The notes under the pieces: generated by a model
Told to the model about the DNA's origin: nothing
Seen by the model: the letters and a program-made list of their open reading frames with translations, nothing else
Databases searched by the model: none
Program-made: the position numbers and the translations under genes
Assembly: GCA_041675285.1 (NCBI GenBank)
Contig: JBAYTZ010000007.1
Location: 147,666 to 211,665, forward strand
Origin: Candidatus Delongbacteria bacterium
GTDB taxonomy: Bacteria; CAIWAD01
DNA: 64,000 bases
Direction of reading: 5' to 3'
In this document: positions 16,121 through 24,835 of the stretch, piece by piece
Layout of the letters: every line of letters starts with the position of its first letter
Position numbering within the stretch: the first letter of the stretch is position 1

Positions 16121-17221
16121 TCAGACCTCGCGCCAGGTGTGACGGACGCGGCAGGCGCCCTCGGAACCCATCATGCAGGCGCCGCGCGGAGCGTCAGGCG
16201 TGCACGCCCCGCCGAAGAGCGGACAGTCCGGCGGGTCGCAGGCGCCCACCATCACCTCAGCGCAGCGACAGCCGGGCAGCTCCGCGTCCAGGCTGGGGAA
16301 GCGCCCGGCCAGATTCTCCAGCAGGGGCCGGAAGCGTTCGCGCGCGTTCCAGGCGGCGAACTCGGCGCGCAGCTCCAGCCCCGAGACGGGGATCGGGCCC
16401 AGTCCGCGCCAGTCCGCGTCCACCGGCTGGAAGACCCGCGTCAGGGCGGCCCGGGCCCGAGGATTTCCCACGCGTCGCACGGCCCGCGGGTAGAGGTTGT
16501 CCAGCCGGGGAGCCCGCTCCAGCGCCTGGAGCGCCAGGCTGTGCAGGCCCAGCAGCAGGTCCAGGGGTTCGAAGCCCGCCACGGCGGCGGGCAGGCCGGC
16601 CAGGCAGGTTTCGTAGTCCTCCCAGCCCGTCACGGCCAACACGTGGCCCGGGAGCAGGAAACCGTCCACATTGAGCTCCGGCCGGGCGCGCAGGGCGCCG
16701 AGCGCGGGCGGAATCAGGCGCTGGGCGCAGAGCACGCTGAAATTGTCCGGAGGCGAGTCCAGCAGCGCGGCGGCCGTGGTGCAGGCGGTGGTCTCGAAGC
16801 CCACGGCGAAAAAGACCACGGGCGTGGCGGGCTCCCGGCGCGCCAGCTCCAGGGCCTGACTCACGCCCAGCACGGTCTGGACGCGGCCACCCCGCGCCCG
16901 GGCCTCTTCCAGCGTGCCCGCGCCCGGGACGCGCAGCATGTCGCCGAAACTGGCCAGCCAGGCGCCCCCCTCCAGGCAGAGCCGGGCCGCGGCGGCGATC
17001 TCCAGCGCGGGACAGACGCAGACCGGACAGCCGGGACCGGCCACCAGCCGCAGCCAGTCCGGCAGCAGGCGGCGCAGACCCCAACGGCCCAGCGCTTGCT
17101 CGTGGGTGCCGCAGACGTGCATGAAACTCAGCTGGCGCGGGGGGGCGGGCAGCGCGTGCAGCGCCCGCAGGACGGTCTGGACGGCGTGTGGATCACGAAA
17201 GGGCCCGGCGGGCGCGCTCAT
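16121..17221 (-). CDS. hypD: Hydrogenase maturation factor HypD
   Basis: HypD is the iron-sulfur scaffold on which, with HypC, the Fe(CN)2CO unit is built. The 366-residue protein has the three conserved stretches: MHVCGTHEQAL near residue 35, GPGCPVCVCP near residue 63, and 'VGFETTACTTAA' in the middle. The C-terminal cluster-binding region has CRCAEVMVGACDPPDCPLFG and CMMGSEGACRV, giving the expected Cys set for the [4Fe-4S] cluster. The ATG overlaps the hypC stop by four bases (ATGA), in keeping with the HypC-HypD complex being made together. Confidence 0.96.
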   Translation of the reverse strand: MSAPAGPFRDPHAVQTVLRALHALPAPPRQLSFMHVCGTHEQALGRWGLRRLLPDWLRLVAGPGCPVCVCPALEIAAAARLCLEGGAWLASFGDMLRVPGAGTLEEARARGGRVQTVLGVSQALELARREPATPVVFFAVGFETTACTTAAALLDSPPDNFSVLCAQRLIPPALGALRARPELNVDGFLLPGHVLAVTGWEDYETCLAGLPAAVAGFEPLDLLLGLHSLALQALERAPRLDNLYPRAVRRVGNPRARAALTRVFQPVDADWRGLGPIPVSGLELRAEFAAWNARERFRPLLENLAGRFPSLDAELPGCRCAEVMVGACDPPDCPLFGGACTPDAPRGACMMGSEGACRVRHTWREV

Positions 17222-17457
17222 GGGGCGGCTGGGTCGGGCTGTCCGGCGCCGGATTCCAGTTCACGCAGCAGGGCCCAGGTCTCCGCGGCGGCGGCCTCGT
17301 CCAGCACCTGGATGGCGTAGCCCGCGTGCACCAGCACCCAGTCGCCCTCCCGGGCCTCCACCAGGTCCAGTCGCAGCTCGCGGGTCACGCCGTTCAGCGC
17401 GGCGATCCCCAGCAGTCCGTTGCAGCGTTCCAGCCGCATGGGCACGGCGAGGCACAT
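17218..17457 (-). CDS. hypC: Hydrogenase maturation chaperone HypC
   Basis: A 79-residue protein opening MCLAVPMRL. The Cys at position 2, exposed after removal of Met, binds the iron of the Fe(CN)2CO precursor and the pro-form of the large subunit. The compact beta-barrel (OB-like) pattern continues with 'LDLVEAREGDWVLVHAGYAIQVL', as in HypC/HupF. Size is normal. It lies one base after hypB and overlaps hypD. As only one hydrogenase large subunit is seen here, this HypC is presumably dedicated to MvhA. Confidence 0.96.
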   Translation of the reverse strand: MCLAVPMRLERCNGLLGIAALNGVTRELRLDLVEAREGDWVLVHAGYAIQVLDEAAAAETWALLRELESGAGQPDPAAP

Positions 17458-17458
17458 C

Positions 17459-18154
<696 letters not shown>

Positions 18155-18156
18155 GG

Positions 18157-18501
18157 CTACTCCACATCCATTGAGACGACCCGCAGGTCGCGGCCGCCCA
18201 GCAGCGTCAGCGGGCCCTGTCCGCAGATCGCGCAGGCCAGCTCGTCCAGGCTCTCCAGTTCACCGTTCCAGCCGCAAGCCGGGCAGCGCACCGGCGCGGG
18301 CGGACGCTGGAACTCCAACCGGCAGCCCGCGGCCGCCGTTCCCGCCGCCAGGGCCTCGAAGCCGAAAGCCAGCGAGTCCGGCGCCAGGCAGCTGGCCACA
18401 CCCACGCGCAGGCGGATCACCCGCACGTGCCGAGCGCCTTCACGGTCCAGCACGCGCTGGGCCAGCTCCAGCACTTCCGCCGCCACGGCCAGCTCATGCA
18501 T
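18157..18501 (-). CDS. hypA: Hydrogenase nickel/zinc metallochaperone HypA
   Basis: HypA delivers nickel to the hydrogenase large subunit together with HypB. The 114-residue protein starts MHELAVAAEVLELAQ; His2 and Glu3 are the conserved nickel-binding N-terminus. The structural zinc site is formed by two CxxC pairs, CPAC near residue 73 and CAIC near residue 90. Length is normal. The ATG overlaps the protease gene's end by eight bases. Confidence 0.95.
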   Translation of the reverse strand: MHELAVAAEVLELAQRVLDREGARHVRVIRLRVGVASCLAPDSLAFGFEALAAGTAAAGCRLEFQRPPAPVRCPACGWNGELESLDELACAICGQGPLTLLGGRDLRVVSMDVE

Positions 18502-19027
18502 GGCCGGACTCTGACCGCTGGGCTGCCGGGCAGTCGGCCGGATCTGTCTCCGCCTCCAGCAGACGGCGGACCTCCGCCAGCACCTCGCGCTGCAGCCCGG
18601 GCCAGGCCTGTTCCAGGAGTGGCGAGAATTCCTGACCGAACTCGTCGTTGGCCAGAATTTCCACGGCCAGGATGTGGATCTCCCCGTCGGGCGGGAGGAC
18701 CATGCCCAGCCGGCGTCCCAGTTCCAGGGCCGTGGCGAAGTTGACGTCGTGCACGCTGTCCAGATGGCGGGTTTCCCGCAGCTCCCGGGCCGTGAAGCGG
18801 TACCAGTCGCCGGGCCGGCCGCCCCGGGTGCGGATGGCGTCGAAGACCAGCAGGCGGTCGTAGCCCTCCAGCAGTGGTAGCAGATCCAGGCCCCCGGTGG
18901 AGCATTCGGGCCGCCAGTCCAGCTCCGGCCGGTCGCCCAGCTCGCGGCGGGCCGCCCGGGCCAGCCGGATGCCCACGGCGTCGTCGCGCACGAAGGGATT
19001 GCCCAGGCCCAGCAGCAGGGTCTTCAC
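18494..19027 (-). CDS. [NiFe] hydrogenase large-subunit maturation endopeptidase
   Basis: The 177-residue protein has the HycI/HyaD/HoxW-family opening MKTLLLGLGNPFVRDDAVGI, where Asp16 is the conserved nickel-sensing acid. 'YDRLLVFDAIRTRGGRPGDWYRF' holds the second conserved Asp, and 'SVHDVNFATAL' the conserved His. These enzymes clip the C-terminal peptide of the large subunit after nickel insertion. The adjacent mvhA gene has exactly such an extension, 27 residues beyond the last metal ligand. The start is GTG, 14 bases after mvhA. Its placement directly after mvhA makes MvhA the obvious substrate. Confidence 0.92.
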   Translation of the reverse strand: MKTLLLGLGNPFVRDDAVGIRLARAARRELGDRPELDWRPECSTGGLDLLPLLEGYDRLLVFDAIRTRGGRPGDWYRFTARELRETRHLDSVHDVNFATALELGRRLGMVLPPDGEIHILAVEILANDEFGQEFSPLLEQAWPGLQREVLAEVRRLLEAETDPADCPAAQRSESGHA

Positions 19028-19040
19028 GGCCGACCGCCTT

Positions 19041-20510
19041 TCAGTCCACGTTGCGACGGAACTCCCGCAGCACGCTGCCGCCCTGCCAGACCGTCACCTC
19101 CAGCGGCATCTGGCCGGGCAGGGTGTGCGTGGCGCAGCTGTAACACGGGTCGAAGGCCCGGAAGCCCATCTCCAGCCGGTTGAGGATCCCCTGGGTCGGC
19201 TCCTGGCCGGGCTGGATGAAGGCCTCGGCGGCCTTCTTCACGGTCATCTGGATCGCCGCGTTGTTGTTGGTGGTGCCGACGATCAGGTTGGCCGAGGTGC
19301 AGATGCCCTGCTCGTCGCACGTGTAGTGGTGGGTCAGCGTGCCCCGCATGGCCTCCACGATGCCCACGCCCTCGCCCGTGATCCGCTGCGGGATCACGCG
19401 GAACTCCGGGCTGGTGATCTCCGGGTCGTCGCAGTGGCGCTGGAGCATCTCGGCGTTCTGGACCATCTCCACCAGCCGCGCCCAGTGCTGGGCCATCAGC
19501 GCCAGACAGGGCTTGGCGCCCAGCACGGAGAACATCTCCTCGTAGGCCTCCTGCGCGCCGGGCGTGGCCATGCGTTCGGCCACGTTGAGGCGTGAGAGGG
19601 GGGTGGCGCAGTAGATGCTGCTGTCCACGCCCTCCACGAAACCCTGCCAGCCGCGCTGTTTGAGGTAGGGGAACTTGAGGTAGCTCCAGGACTCCACGTG
19701 CTCGGCCACGTGCCGGGCGTAGTCCTCCGGCGCGTAGCGGCAGATCTCCGCGCCTTCGCAGTCCACCACCCGCACGTGGCCCTGGTAGAAAGTGACGGCG
19801 TCGTGCTCGTCCACCAGTCCCATCTGCTGCACGCGCAGGTTGTAGGGGCCGTTGAGGATCAAGTCGACGTAGGCCGGGTTGCCCAGCACCACGTCGCGGA
19901 AGAGCTGCAGGGAGAACGCCGCGAACTCGCGCAGCTCGCGCACCAGCGGCCGGATTTCCTCCAGTTCAGGCGCGCTCAGGCCCTTGGAGACGCCGCCAGG
20001 CAGACACCAGACCAGATGCGTGGAGCGGCCGCCCAGGATGGTCTGGATGCGCTGGGCCATGGCCCGGGCTTTGATCACCGCTCCGCCGATCTCCAGCCCC
20101 ACTTTCGCCACCACGCCCAGGATGTTGCGCGTGGCCGGGTCGCTGTCCGGCCCGCAGACGAAGTCCGGCGCCGCCAGGGCGTAGAAGTGGGCGATGTGGC
20201 TGTGCATGAAGTGGGCGTGGTAGTACATGTCGCGGAGCTTGTGGGCCAGCGGGGCGATCTCCCCGCCGAAGCAGCCGTCCACGGCCTTGGCGCTGGCCAT
20301 GTGGTGGCTGGCCGGGCAGACGCCGCAGATCCGGGTGACGATGCGCGGCAGCTCCTCGATGGGCCGGCCCACCACGAAGCGCTCGAAGCCGCGCAACTCG
20401 GGGATCTGGAAGTAGCTGTCGCGCACCCGGCCCTCGTCGTCGAGGAAGATGGCCACCTTGCCGTGGCCTTCCAGGCGCGTGATGGGATCGATGGTGATGG
20501 TCCTAGGCAT
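19041..20510 (-). CDS. mvhA: [NiFe] hydrogenase large subunit, group 3c (MvhA-like)
   Basis: The catalytic subunit carrying the NiFe site. In 489 residues the L1 motif is RICGVCPASHH (C62, C65) and the L2 motif is DPCYSCATH (C456, C459, H462). A 27-residue tail follows H462 and should be removed by the neighbouring protease. The opening 'ITIDPITRLEGHGKVAIFLD' and the LPGGVSKGL segment resemble MvhA/group 3 soluble hydrogenases, not the membrane group 1 enzymes, which have longer large subunits. The partners directly upstream are MvhG and MvhD. In known systems MvhADG passes electrons from H2 to HdrA. The start overlaps mvhG by eight bases. Confidence 0.94.
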   Translation of the reverse strand: MPRTITIDPITRLEGHGKVAIFLDDEGRVRDSYFQIPELRGFERFVVGRPIEELPRIVTRICGVCPASHHMASAKAVDGCFGGEIAPLAHKLRDMYYHAHFMHSHIAHFYALAAPDFVCGPDSDPATRNILGVVAKVGLEIGGAVIKARAMAQRIQTILGGRSTHLVWCLPGGVSKGLSAPELEEIRPLVRELREFAAFSLQLFRDVVLGNPAYVDLILNGPYNLRVQQMGLVDEHDAVTFYQGHVRVVDCEGAEICRYAPEDYARHVAEHVESWSYLKFPYLKQRGWQGFVEGVDSSIYCATPLSRLNVAERMATPGAQEAYEEMFSVLGAKPCLALMAQHWARLVEMVQNAEMLQRHCDDPEITSPEFRVIPQRITGEGVGIVEAMRGTLTHHYTCDEQGICTSANLIVGTTNNNAAIQMTVKKAAEAFIQPGQEPTQGILNRLEMGFRAFDPCYSCATHTLPGQMPLEVTVWQGGSVLREFRRNVD

Positions 20511-21471
20511 GCGCGTGGCTCCTCTGCAGGGTCGAACCGGGCAGGCCGAAGCGGTAGGCGTAGCCCATGATGTCCGGCACGCCGTCCAGGATGCGCTCGA
20601 TCTCCTCGGGGTCGCGGCTGTCGATGATCGAGGCCAGCGCGCTGACCAGTTTCGCTCCCTGGTCGCTGACGTTGGGGGCCGGGCCGTAGCAGCCCCGGCA
20701 GGGCATGCCGCTGTTGGGGCAGCGCACGCCGCAGCCTGAGCGCGTGGCCGAGCCGGCGCAGAGGATGCCCTGCTCCAGCAGGCACAACTCCTGGTCCTGG
20801 AGGATCTGCCAGGGCCGGTGGAAGGCCCGCACTTTCTTCTCCTTCTTCACCCGCGGACAGTCATCGCAGACGCAGCGCTCGCTGGCCCCCACCACGGCGC
20901 CGCGCGGCGGCAGCGCGCCCTGGGCCACGGCCAGCAGGACGGCCTTGATCTGGTCCGGCGCAGGCGGGCAGCCGGGCACGGTGTAGTCCACCTCGACGAT
21001 GTCGGCGAGGCGATAGACCCGCTGGTAGAAAACGGGGATCTCCAGCTCGCCGGCCGCCACCTGGCTGCGGGGTTGGGGTTGGGCCGTGCTGCCCGCCTCG
21101 ATGCTCGGGTTGTCCAGGTAGGCGCGCTCGAAGATCTCGCGCTTGCTGGAGAGGTTGGCCAGGCCCGGGATGCCGCCCAGGTGCGCGCAGGAGCCGAAGG
21201 CCACCATGAGCTGGCTCTTGGCGCGCAGCAGGCGGGCCACGTGCTCGTTCTCGCTGTTGCGCACGGCGCCGTTGAACAGCGTGAGATCCAGCTCGCCGTC
21301 CGCCAGGGCCTCGATGTCGGCGTACTTGCCGTCCGTGGCGATGGGCCAGAGCCGGATATCCGCCAGGGCCGCCACGTCGAGGATGAACTCGTTCGTGTCC
21401 AGGATGGCCACGTCACAGCCGCCGCAACCCGCGCCCCAGTAGATGGCGATCTGCAGTTTCCGCTCCGCCAT
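20503..21471 (-). CDS. mvhG: [NiFe] hydrogenase small subunit, group 3c (MvhG-like)
   Basis: The 322-residue electron-transfer subunit begins QIAIYWGAGCGGCDVAIL, the CxxC of the proximal cluster. GSCAHLGG and VPGCPP supply its other ligands. The C-terminal part has more Cys (CVCDDCP, then CLLEQGILCAGS and CGVRCPNSGMPCRGCYGP), fitting the medial and distal [4Fe-4S] clusters. There is no twin-arginine signal, so the enzyme is cytoplasmic. The gene sits 32 bases after mvhD and overlaps mvhA. Both arrangement and sequence fit MvhG, the subunit that hands electrons to MvhD and then HdrA. Confidence 0.93.
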   Translation of the reverse strand: MAERKLQIAIYWGAGCGGCDVAILDTNEFILDVAALADIRLWPIATDGKYADIEALADGELDLTLFNGAVRNSENEHVARLLRAKSQLMVAFGSCAHLGGIPGLANLSSKREIFERAYLDNPSIEAGSTAQPQPRSQVAAGELEIPVFYQRVYRLADIVEVDYTVPGCPPAPDQIKAVLLAVAQGALPPRGAVVGASERCVCDDCPRVKKEKKVRAFHRPWQILQDQELCLLEQGILCAGSATRSGCGVRCPNSGMPCRGCYGPAPNVSDQGAKLVSALASIIDSRDPEEIERILDGVPDIMGYAYRFGLPGSTLQRSHAHA

Positions 21472-21503
21472 GCCGTACCTCCCCTCGCCGCTTCCGTCCG
21501 CGT

Positions 21504-21938
21504 TCAGCGCTCCGCCAGGTCCGTCTCGAGGTTGTGCTTGATCCGGCAGGGTCCCAACCGGCGCACGGCCTCGGTGATCTCGCCCACCACCTCCGCGAAA
21601 CGCTGGCCCTCGCTGGCGCTGACCCACTCCAACCGCACGCGCTCCGGCTCGATGCCGTAGTCCGCCAGCAGGCGCTTGAGCAGCGGGACGCGGCGCATGG
21701 TCTTGTAGTTGCCCTCGCTGTAATGGCAGTCGCCGGGGTGGCAGCCGCAGATCAGCACGCCGTCGGCGCCCTCGCGAAAGGCCTTCACCACGAAGGTTGG
21801 ATCCACGCGGGCCGAGCACATCACGCGGATGGCCCGCACGTTGGGCGGGTACTTCACCCGGCTGGTGCCCGCCAGATCGGCCCCCGTGTAGGAGCACCAG
21901 TTGCAGAGGAAACCGACGATCTTCGGTTCAAAGGCCAT
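21504..21938 (-). CDS. mvhD: MvhD-like [2Fe-2S] linker between hydrogenase and HdrA
   Basis: A 144-residue protein of the MvhD/FrhD-like family. The conserved Cys sit in IVGFLCNWCSYTGAD, RVMCSARVDP and 'GVLICGCHPGDCHY', the classic five-cysteine pattern that holds a [2Fe-2S] cluster. MvhD forms the contact between the hydrogenase and HdrA. It is separate here, whereas in QmoB of sulfate reducers the same domain is fused to HdrA. Its ATG overlaps the HdrA-like stop by one base, which supports a stoichiometric complex. Confidence 0.93.
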   Translation of the reverse strand: MAFEPKIVGFLCNWCSYTGADLAGTSRVKYPPNVRAIRVMCSARVDPTFVVKAFREGADGVLICGCHPGDCHYSEGNYKTMRRVPLLKRLLADYGIEPERVRLEWVSASEGQRFAEVVGEITEAVRRLGPCRIKHNLETDLAER

Positions 21939-23656
21939 CAGAGCACCCCCTCGATCTGGGCGCAGATCTGCGCGTCGGTGAAATGCCGGCCCTTGATGGC
22001 GCCGGACGGGCAGGCCGCCACGCAGGTGCCGCAGGCCTTGCAGAGGGCGCTGATCACGTGGCTGCGCCGGCGCTCCTCGTCGTACTCGATGGCCGCGTAG
22101 GGACAGAGTTCGTTGCAGACCCGGCAGCCCGAGCAGTGGCCGTCGTCCACCTCGGCGAAGACCGCGTCCACCTCGATCTGTCCGCGGCTGATCTTGGCCA
22201 GGATGCGCGCCACGGCGGCGCGGGCCTGGGCCACGCTGTCCGGGATGTCCTTGGGCGACGAGCAGGTGCCGGCGATGAACACGCCGTCGGTGGTGGTGGC
22301 CACGGGATCCAGTTTCGGGTGGCTCTCGATGAACCAGCCGTCCTTGTCCTGGCTGATGTTGACCACGTGGGCCACCCGGCCGGCGTCCCGGCGGGCCTCC
22401 ATGCCCACCATCAAGACCACCAAGTCGGCGGGAATCTCGACGAGCTCACCACAAAGCAGGTCCTTGGCCTGGATGCGCATGCCGAAGTCCTGACCGGGCT
22501 CCGCCGGCAGGATCTCGGGCACGGAGTTTTTCTCGTGCAAGAGGAAGATGGTCTTGAGTTCCGCGCTGCGGCGGTAGAAGTCCTCCATGCCCTTGCCGAA
22601 GGCGTGCATGTCGATGTAGAGGTCGTAGATGAAGCAGTCCGGGTTGGTGGCGCGGATCTCGTGGCCGTACTTGAGCGCCGTCATGCAACAGACCCGCGAG
22701 CAGTAGGGGTGCCAGGTCTCGGAGCGGCTGCCCACGCAGTGGATGATGGCCGCGTAGCGCGGGGGCCGGCCCGCCTTGGTCAGCACGCGGCCCTCCTTGA
22801 GCATGTGCTCCAGGTCGAAGGACGTGATCACGTCCGGCAGGCGTCCGTAGCCGAAGGAGGCGATGCGCGCGGCGTCGAAGGGCTGGTAGCCCGTGCAGAC
22901 CACGACGCTGCCCACGGGATAGCTGCGGCCGGCACCCGGGCTGTCGTCGCCCCGCGCGGCCACCCGGGCGATGAAATTGCCCACGAAGCCCTGCAGCTCC
23001 ATCAGCTCCGAGTCGAGCAGGACGGTCACGTGGGGATTGCCGGTCACGCGGCTGATGCGGTCCTGCAGGAGGTCGCGCGCGGAGTCGAGAAAGGGCGCGG
23101 TCAGGTCCGTGCGGGCCATGTTGCCGCCCAGTTGCCCCTCGCGCTCCACCAGGATGACGGGCTGCCCGGCCATGGCCAACTCCAGGGCGGCGGTGAGCCC
23201 GGCGATCCCGCCGCCCAGCACGAGGGTGGAGGGGTTCATGTCCACGTAGCGCTTCTCCAGCGGCTCGTGCAGGGCCACGCGCAGCACGGCGGCCCGGGTG
23301 AGGGCGATGGCCTTGTCCGTGGCCAGGCGCGGGTCGTCGTGGACCCAGCTGCACTGCTCGCGGATGTTGGCCATCTCCAGGAAGTAGGGATTGAGGCCCG
23401 CCGTGGAGAGGGCCCGGCGGAAGGTGGGCTCGTGCATGCGCGGGCTGCAGGCCGCCACCACCACGCGGTCCAGGCCGAGGTCGCGGATGTCCTGGACGAT
23501 CATCTCCTGGCCCGGGTTGGAGCAGTTGTACTTGTAGGAGCGCACCACGGCCACGTTGGGCAGCGCGCCCACGGCCCGGGCGACCTCTTCGCAGTCCACC
23601 ACCTTGGCGATGTTCGTGCCGCAATTGCAGACGTAGACCCCGATCCGGCAGCTCAT
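21938..23656 (-). CDS. hdrA: HdrA-like FAD/iron-sulfur subunit (C-terminal ferredoxin form)
   Basis: The 572-residue flavoprotein keeps the HdrA N-terminal domain (IGVYVCNCGTN; 'VVVAACSPRMHEPTFRRAL') and the FAD site TLVLGGGIAGLTAALELA. 'HCVGSRSETWHPYCSRVCC' is also present, and a C-terminal double ferredoxin (CSGCRVCNELCP and CKACGTCVAACP). Compared with full-length HdrA it lacks the 'TFPTxDCxxCIL' cluster loop after the first FAD segment and the internal ferredoxin insert. Those parts occur in the other HdrA-like gene of the operon. HdrA binds the hydrogenase via MvhD and splits or merges electrons at FAD in bifurcating complexes; whether this one bifurcates is unknown. GAGGAGG lies seven bases before the ATG. 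Confidence 0.9.
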   Translation of the reverse strand: MSCRIGVYVCNCGTNIAKVVDCEEVARAVGALPNVAVVRSYKYNCSNPGQEMIVQDIRDLGLDRVVVAACSPRMHEPTFRRALSTAGLNPYFLEMANIREQCSWVHDDPRLATDKAIALTRAAVLRVALHEPLEKRYVDMNPSTLVLGGGIAGLTAALELAMAGQPVILVEREGQLGGNMARTDLTAPFLDSARDLLQDRISRVTGNPHVTVLLDSELMELQGFVGNFIARVAARGDDSPGAGRSYPVGSVVVCTGYQPFDAARIASFGYGRLPDVITSFDLEHMLKEGRVLTKAGRPPRYAAIIHCVGSRSETWHPYCSRVCCMTALKYGHEIRATNPDCFIYDLYIDMHAFGKGMEDFYRRSAELKTIFLLHEKNSVPEILPAEPGQDFGMRIQAKDLLCGELVEIPADLVVLMVGMEARRDAGRVAHVVNISQDKDGWFIESHPKLDPVATTTDGVFIAGTCSSPKDIPDSVAQARAAVARILAKISRGQIEVDAVFAEVDDGHCSGCRVCNELCPYAAIEYDEERRRSHVISALCKACGTCVAACPSGAIKGRHFTDAQICAQIEGVL

Positions 23657-23666
23657 CGGCGCCTCC

Positions 23667-24812
23667 TCACACGTTGTGCGCAACCGGTTGGCCCGCCCCG
23701 GCGGGCGCGCGGGCGCGCAGCGCCTCGGCCTGCAGGCAGGAGAAGTACATGCCCAGTGGCCGGTAGGCCAGGTGGGCCCACTTGCTGAAGGGCACCTCCA
23801 GCACCAGCATGGGCACCACGCCCATCAGGTGGGCCAGGTAGAGCAGATTCGCCTCCAGCGGCAACCCCAGCCGGTGCAGGACGTGCTGGGCCACGCCGGT
23901 CAGGGCCACGTAGAGCAGCAGGATCAGGAAGATCCAGTCCGTCTCGTGCGAGTACTTGTAGTGCGTCTCCCGGCGCAGCAGGCGGCCGCGCAGCGCATAG
24001 ACGGCGGTGGCCACCAGCCCCAGGGAGGCCAGGTAGCCCAGGACGTGCACGCTCCAGGAAATGCCCGGGCCGCGCTGCATGTCCTCGAGGAAGAACATGA
24101 TCAGCACGAGCATGGTCAGGTAGCTGAGCATCAGGGCCAGGTGGATGGCCCAGGGCCGCTTGCGTTCGCACTCGCGGTAGCGCTTCTGCGTCAGGAAGTG
24201 CACGGGCAGTAGCCAGAGGTGCCGCAGGTAGGCGCCCAGGGGCACGCGCATTCCCTGTTCCCGGCCCAGGGTGAACCACCACATGCGCGCGCAGTTCACG
24301 GCCAGCAGTCCGGCCAGCAACCCGGCCATGGCCCAGTCGAAGACGTGGACGGCGGAGGCGGGCAGGAAGGCTCCCGGTCCGTCGTAGATGGCCAGGCTGC
24401 CGTGGGTCGTGCCGTAGAGCCAGAAGCCCAGCCCGGTGAGCGCGGCCACCAGCAGCAGGGCCAGCACCTCCAGCTGCCAGGACTGGTAGAAGAGCCGCGA
24501 GATGCCGGTGAAATCGTACTGGGCGGTCAGCCAGCGGCGCATGCTCATCATGGTCTCGCCGGGCTCGGCCTCGCGCGGGCACTGCTCGCTGCACTCGCCG
24601 CAGTAGTAGCAGAGCCAGGGCTCCAGGTTGCCCTTGAGCTTCTCCTCCAGGCCCATCTGCAGGTAGCGCATGGATTTTCGCGGAAAGAGGAAGGGCTCGC
24701 GGGAGAAAGGACAGGTGGCGCTGCAATTGCCGCAGTGGTAGCACTTCACCACGTGTTCAGCGCCGTACTTCTCCAGTTCGCCGATCAACCGGGGATTCGA
24801 CAGGACCGCCAT
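23667..24812 (-). CDS. qmoC: QmoC-like membrane subunit (HdrC ferredoxin plus heme-b-type membrane domain)
   Basis: The 381-residue protein has an HdrC-type ferredoxin head: C24, C27, C30, C34 in CYHCGNCSATCP and C68, C71, C74, C78 in CYYCGECSEQCP. About six transmembrane helices of the HdrE/NarI type follow from residue 110 (for example LEVLALLLVAALTGLGFWLYG and LALMLSYLTMLVLIMFFLED). Several His lie in or near the helices, as needed for heme b. In QmoABC of sulfate reducers the same fusion exchanges electrons with menaquinone. Here it lies between two HdrA-like genes and upstream of mvhDGA, so quinone coupling of the hydrogenase is the natural reading. The gap to the next gene is ten bases. 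Confidence 0.9.
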   Translation of the reverse strand: MAVLSNPRLIGELEKYGAEHVVKCYHCGNCSATCPFSREPFLFPRKSMRYLQMGLEEKLKGNLEPWLCYYCGECSEQCPREAEPGETMMSMRRWLTAQYDFTGISRLFYQSWQLEVLALLLVAALTGLGFWLYGTTHGSLAIYDGPGAFLPASAVHVFDWAMAGLLAGLLAVNCARMWWFTLGREQGMRVPLGAYLRHLWLLPVHFLTQKRYRECERKRPWAIHLALMLSYLTMLVLIMFFLEDMQRGPGISWSVHVLGYLASLGLVATAVYALRGRLLRRETHYKYSHETDWIFLILLLYVALTGVAQHVLHRLGLPLEANLLYLAHLMGVVPMLVLEVPFSKWAHLAYRPLGMYFSCLQAEALRARAPAGAGQPVAHNV

Positions 24813-24835
24813 TCGCCCTCCCGTCGTGCCTGAGT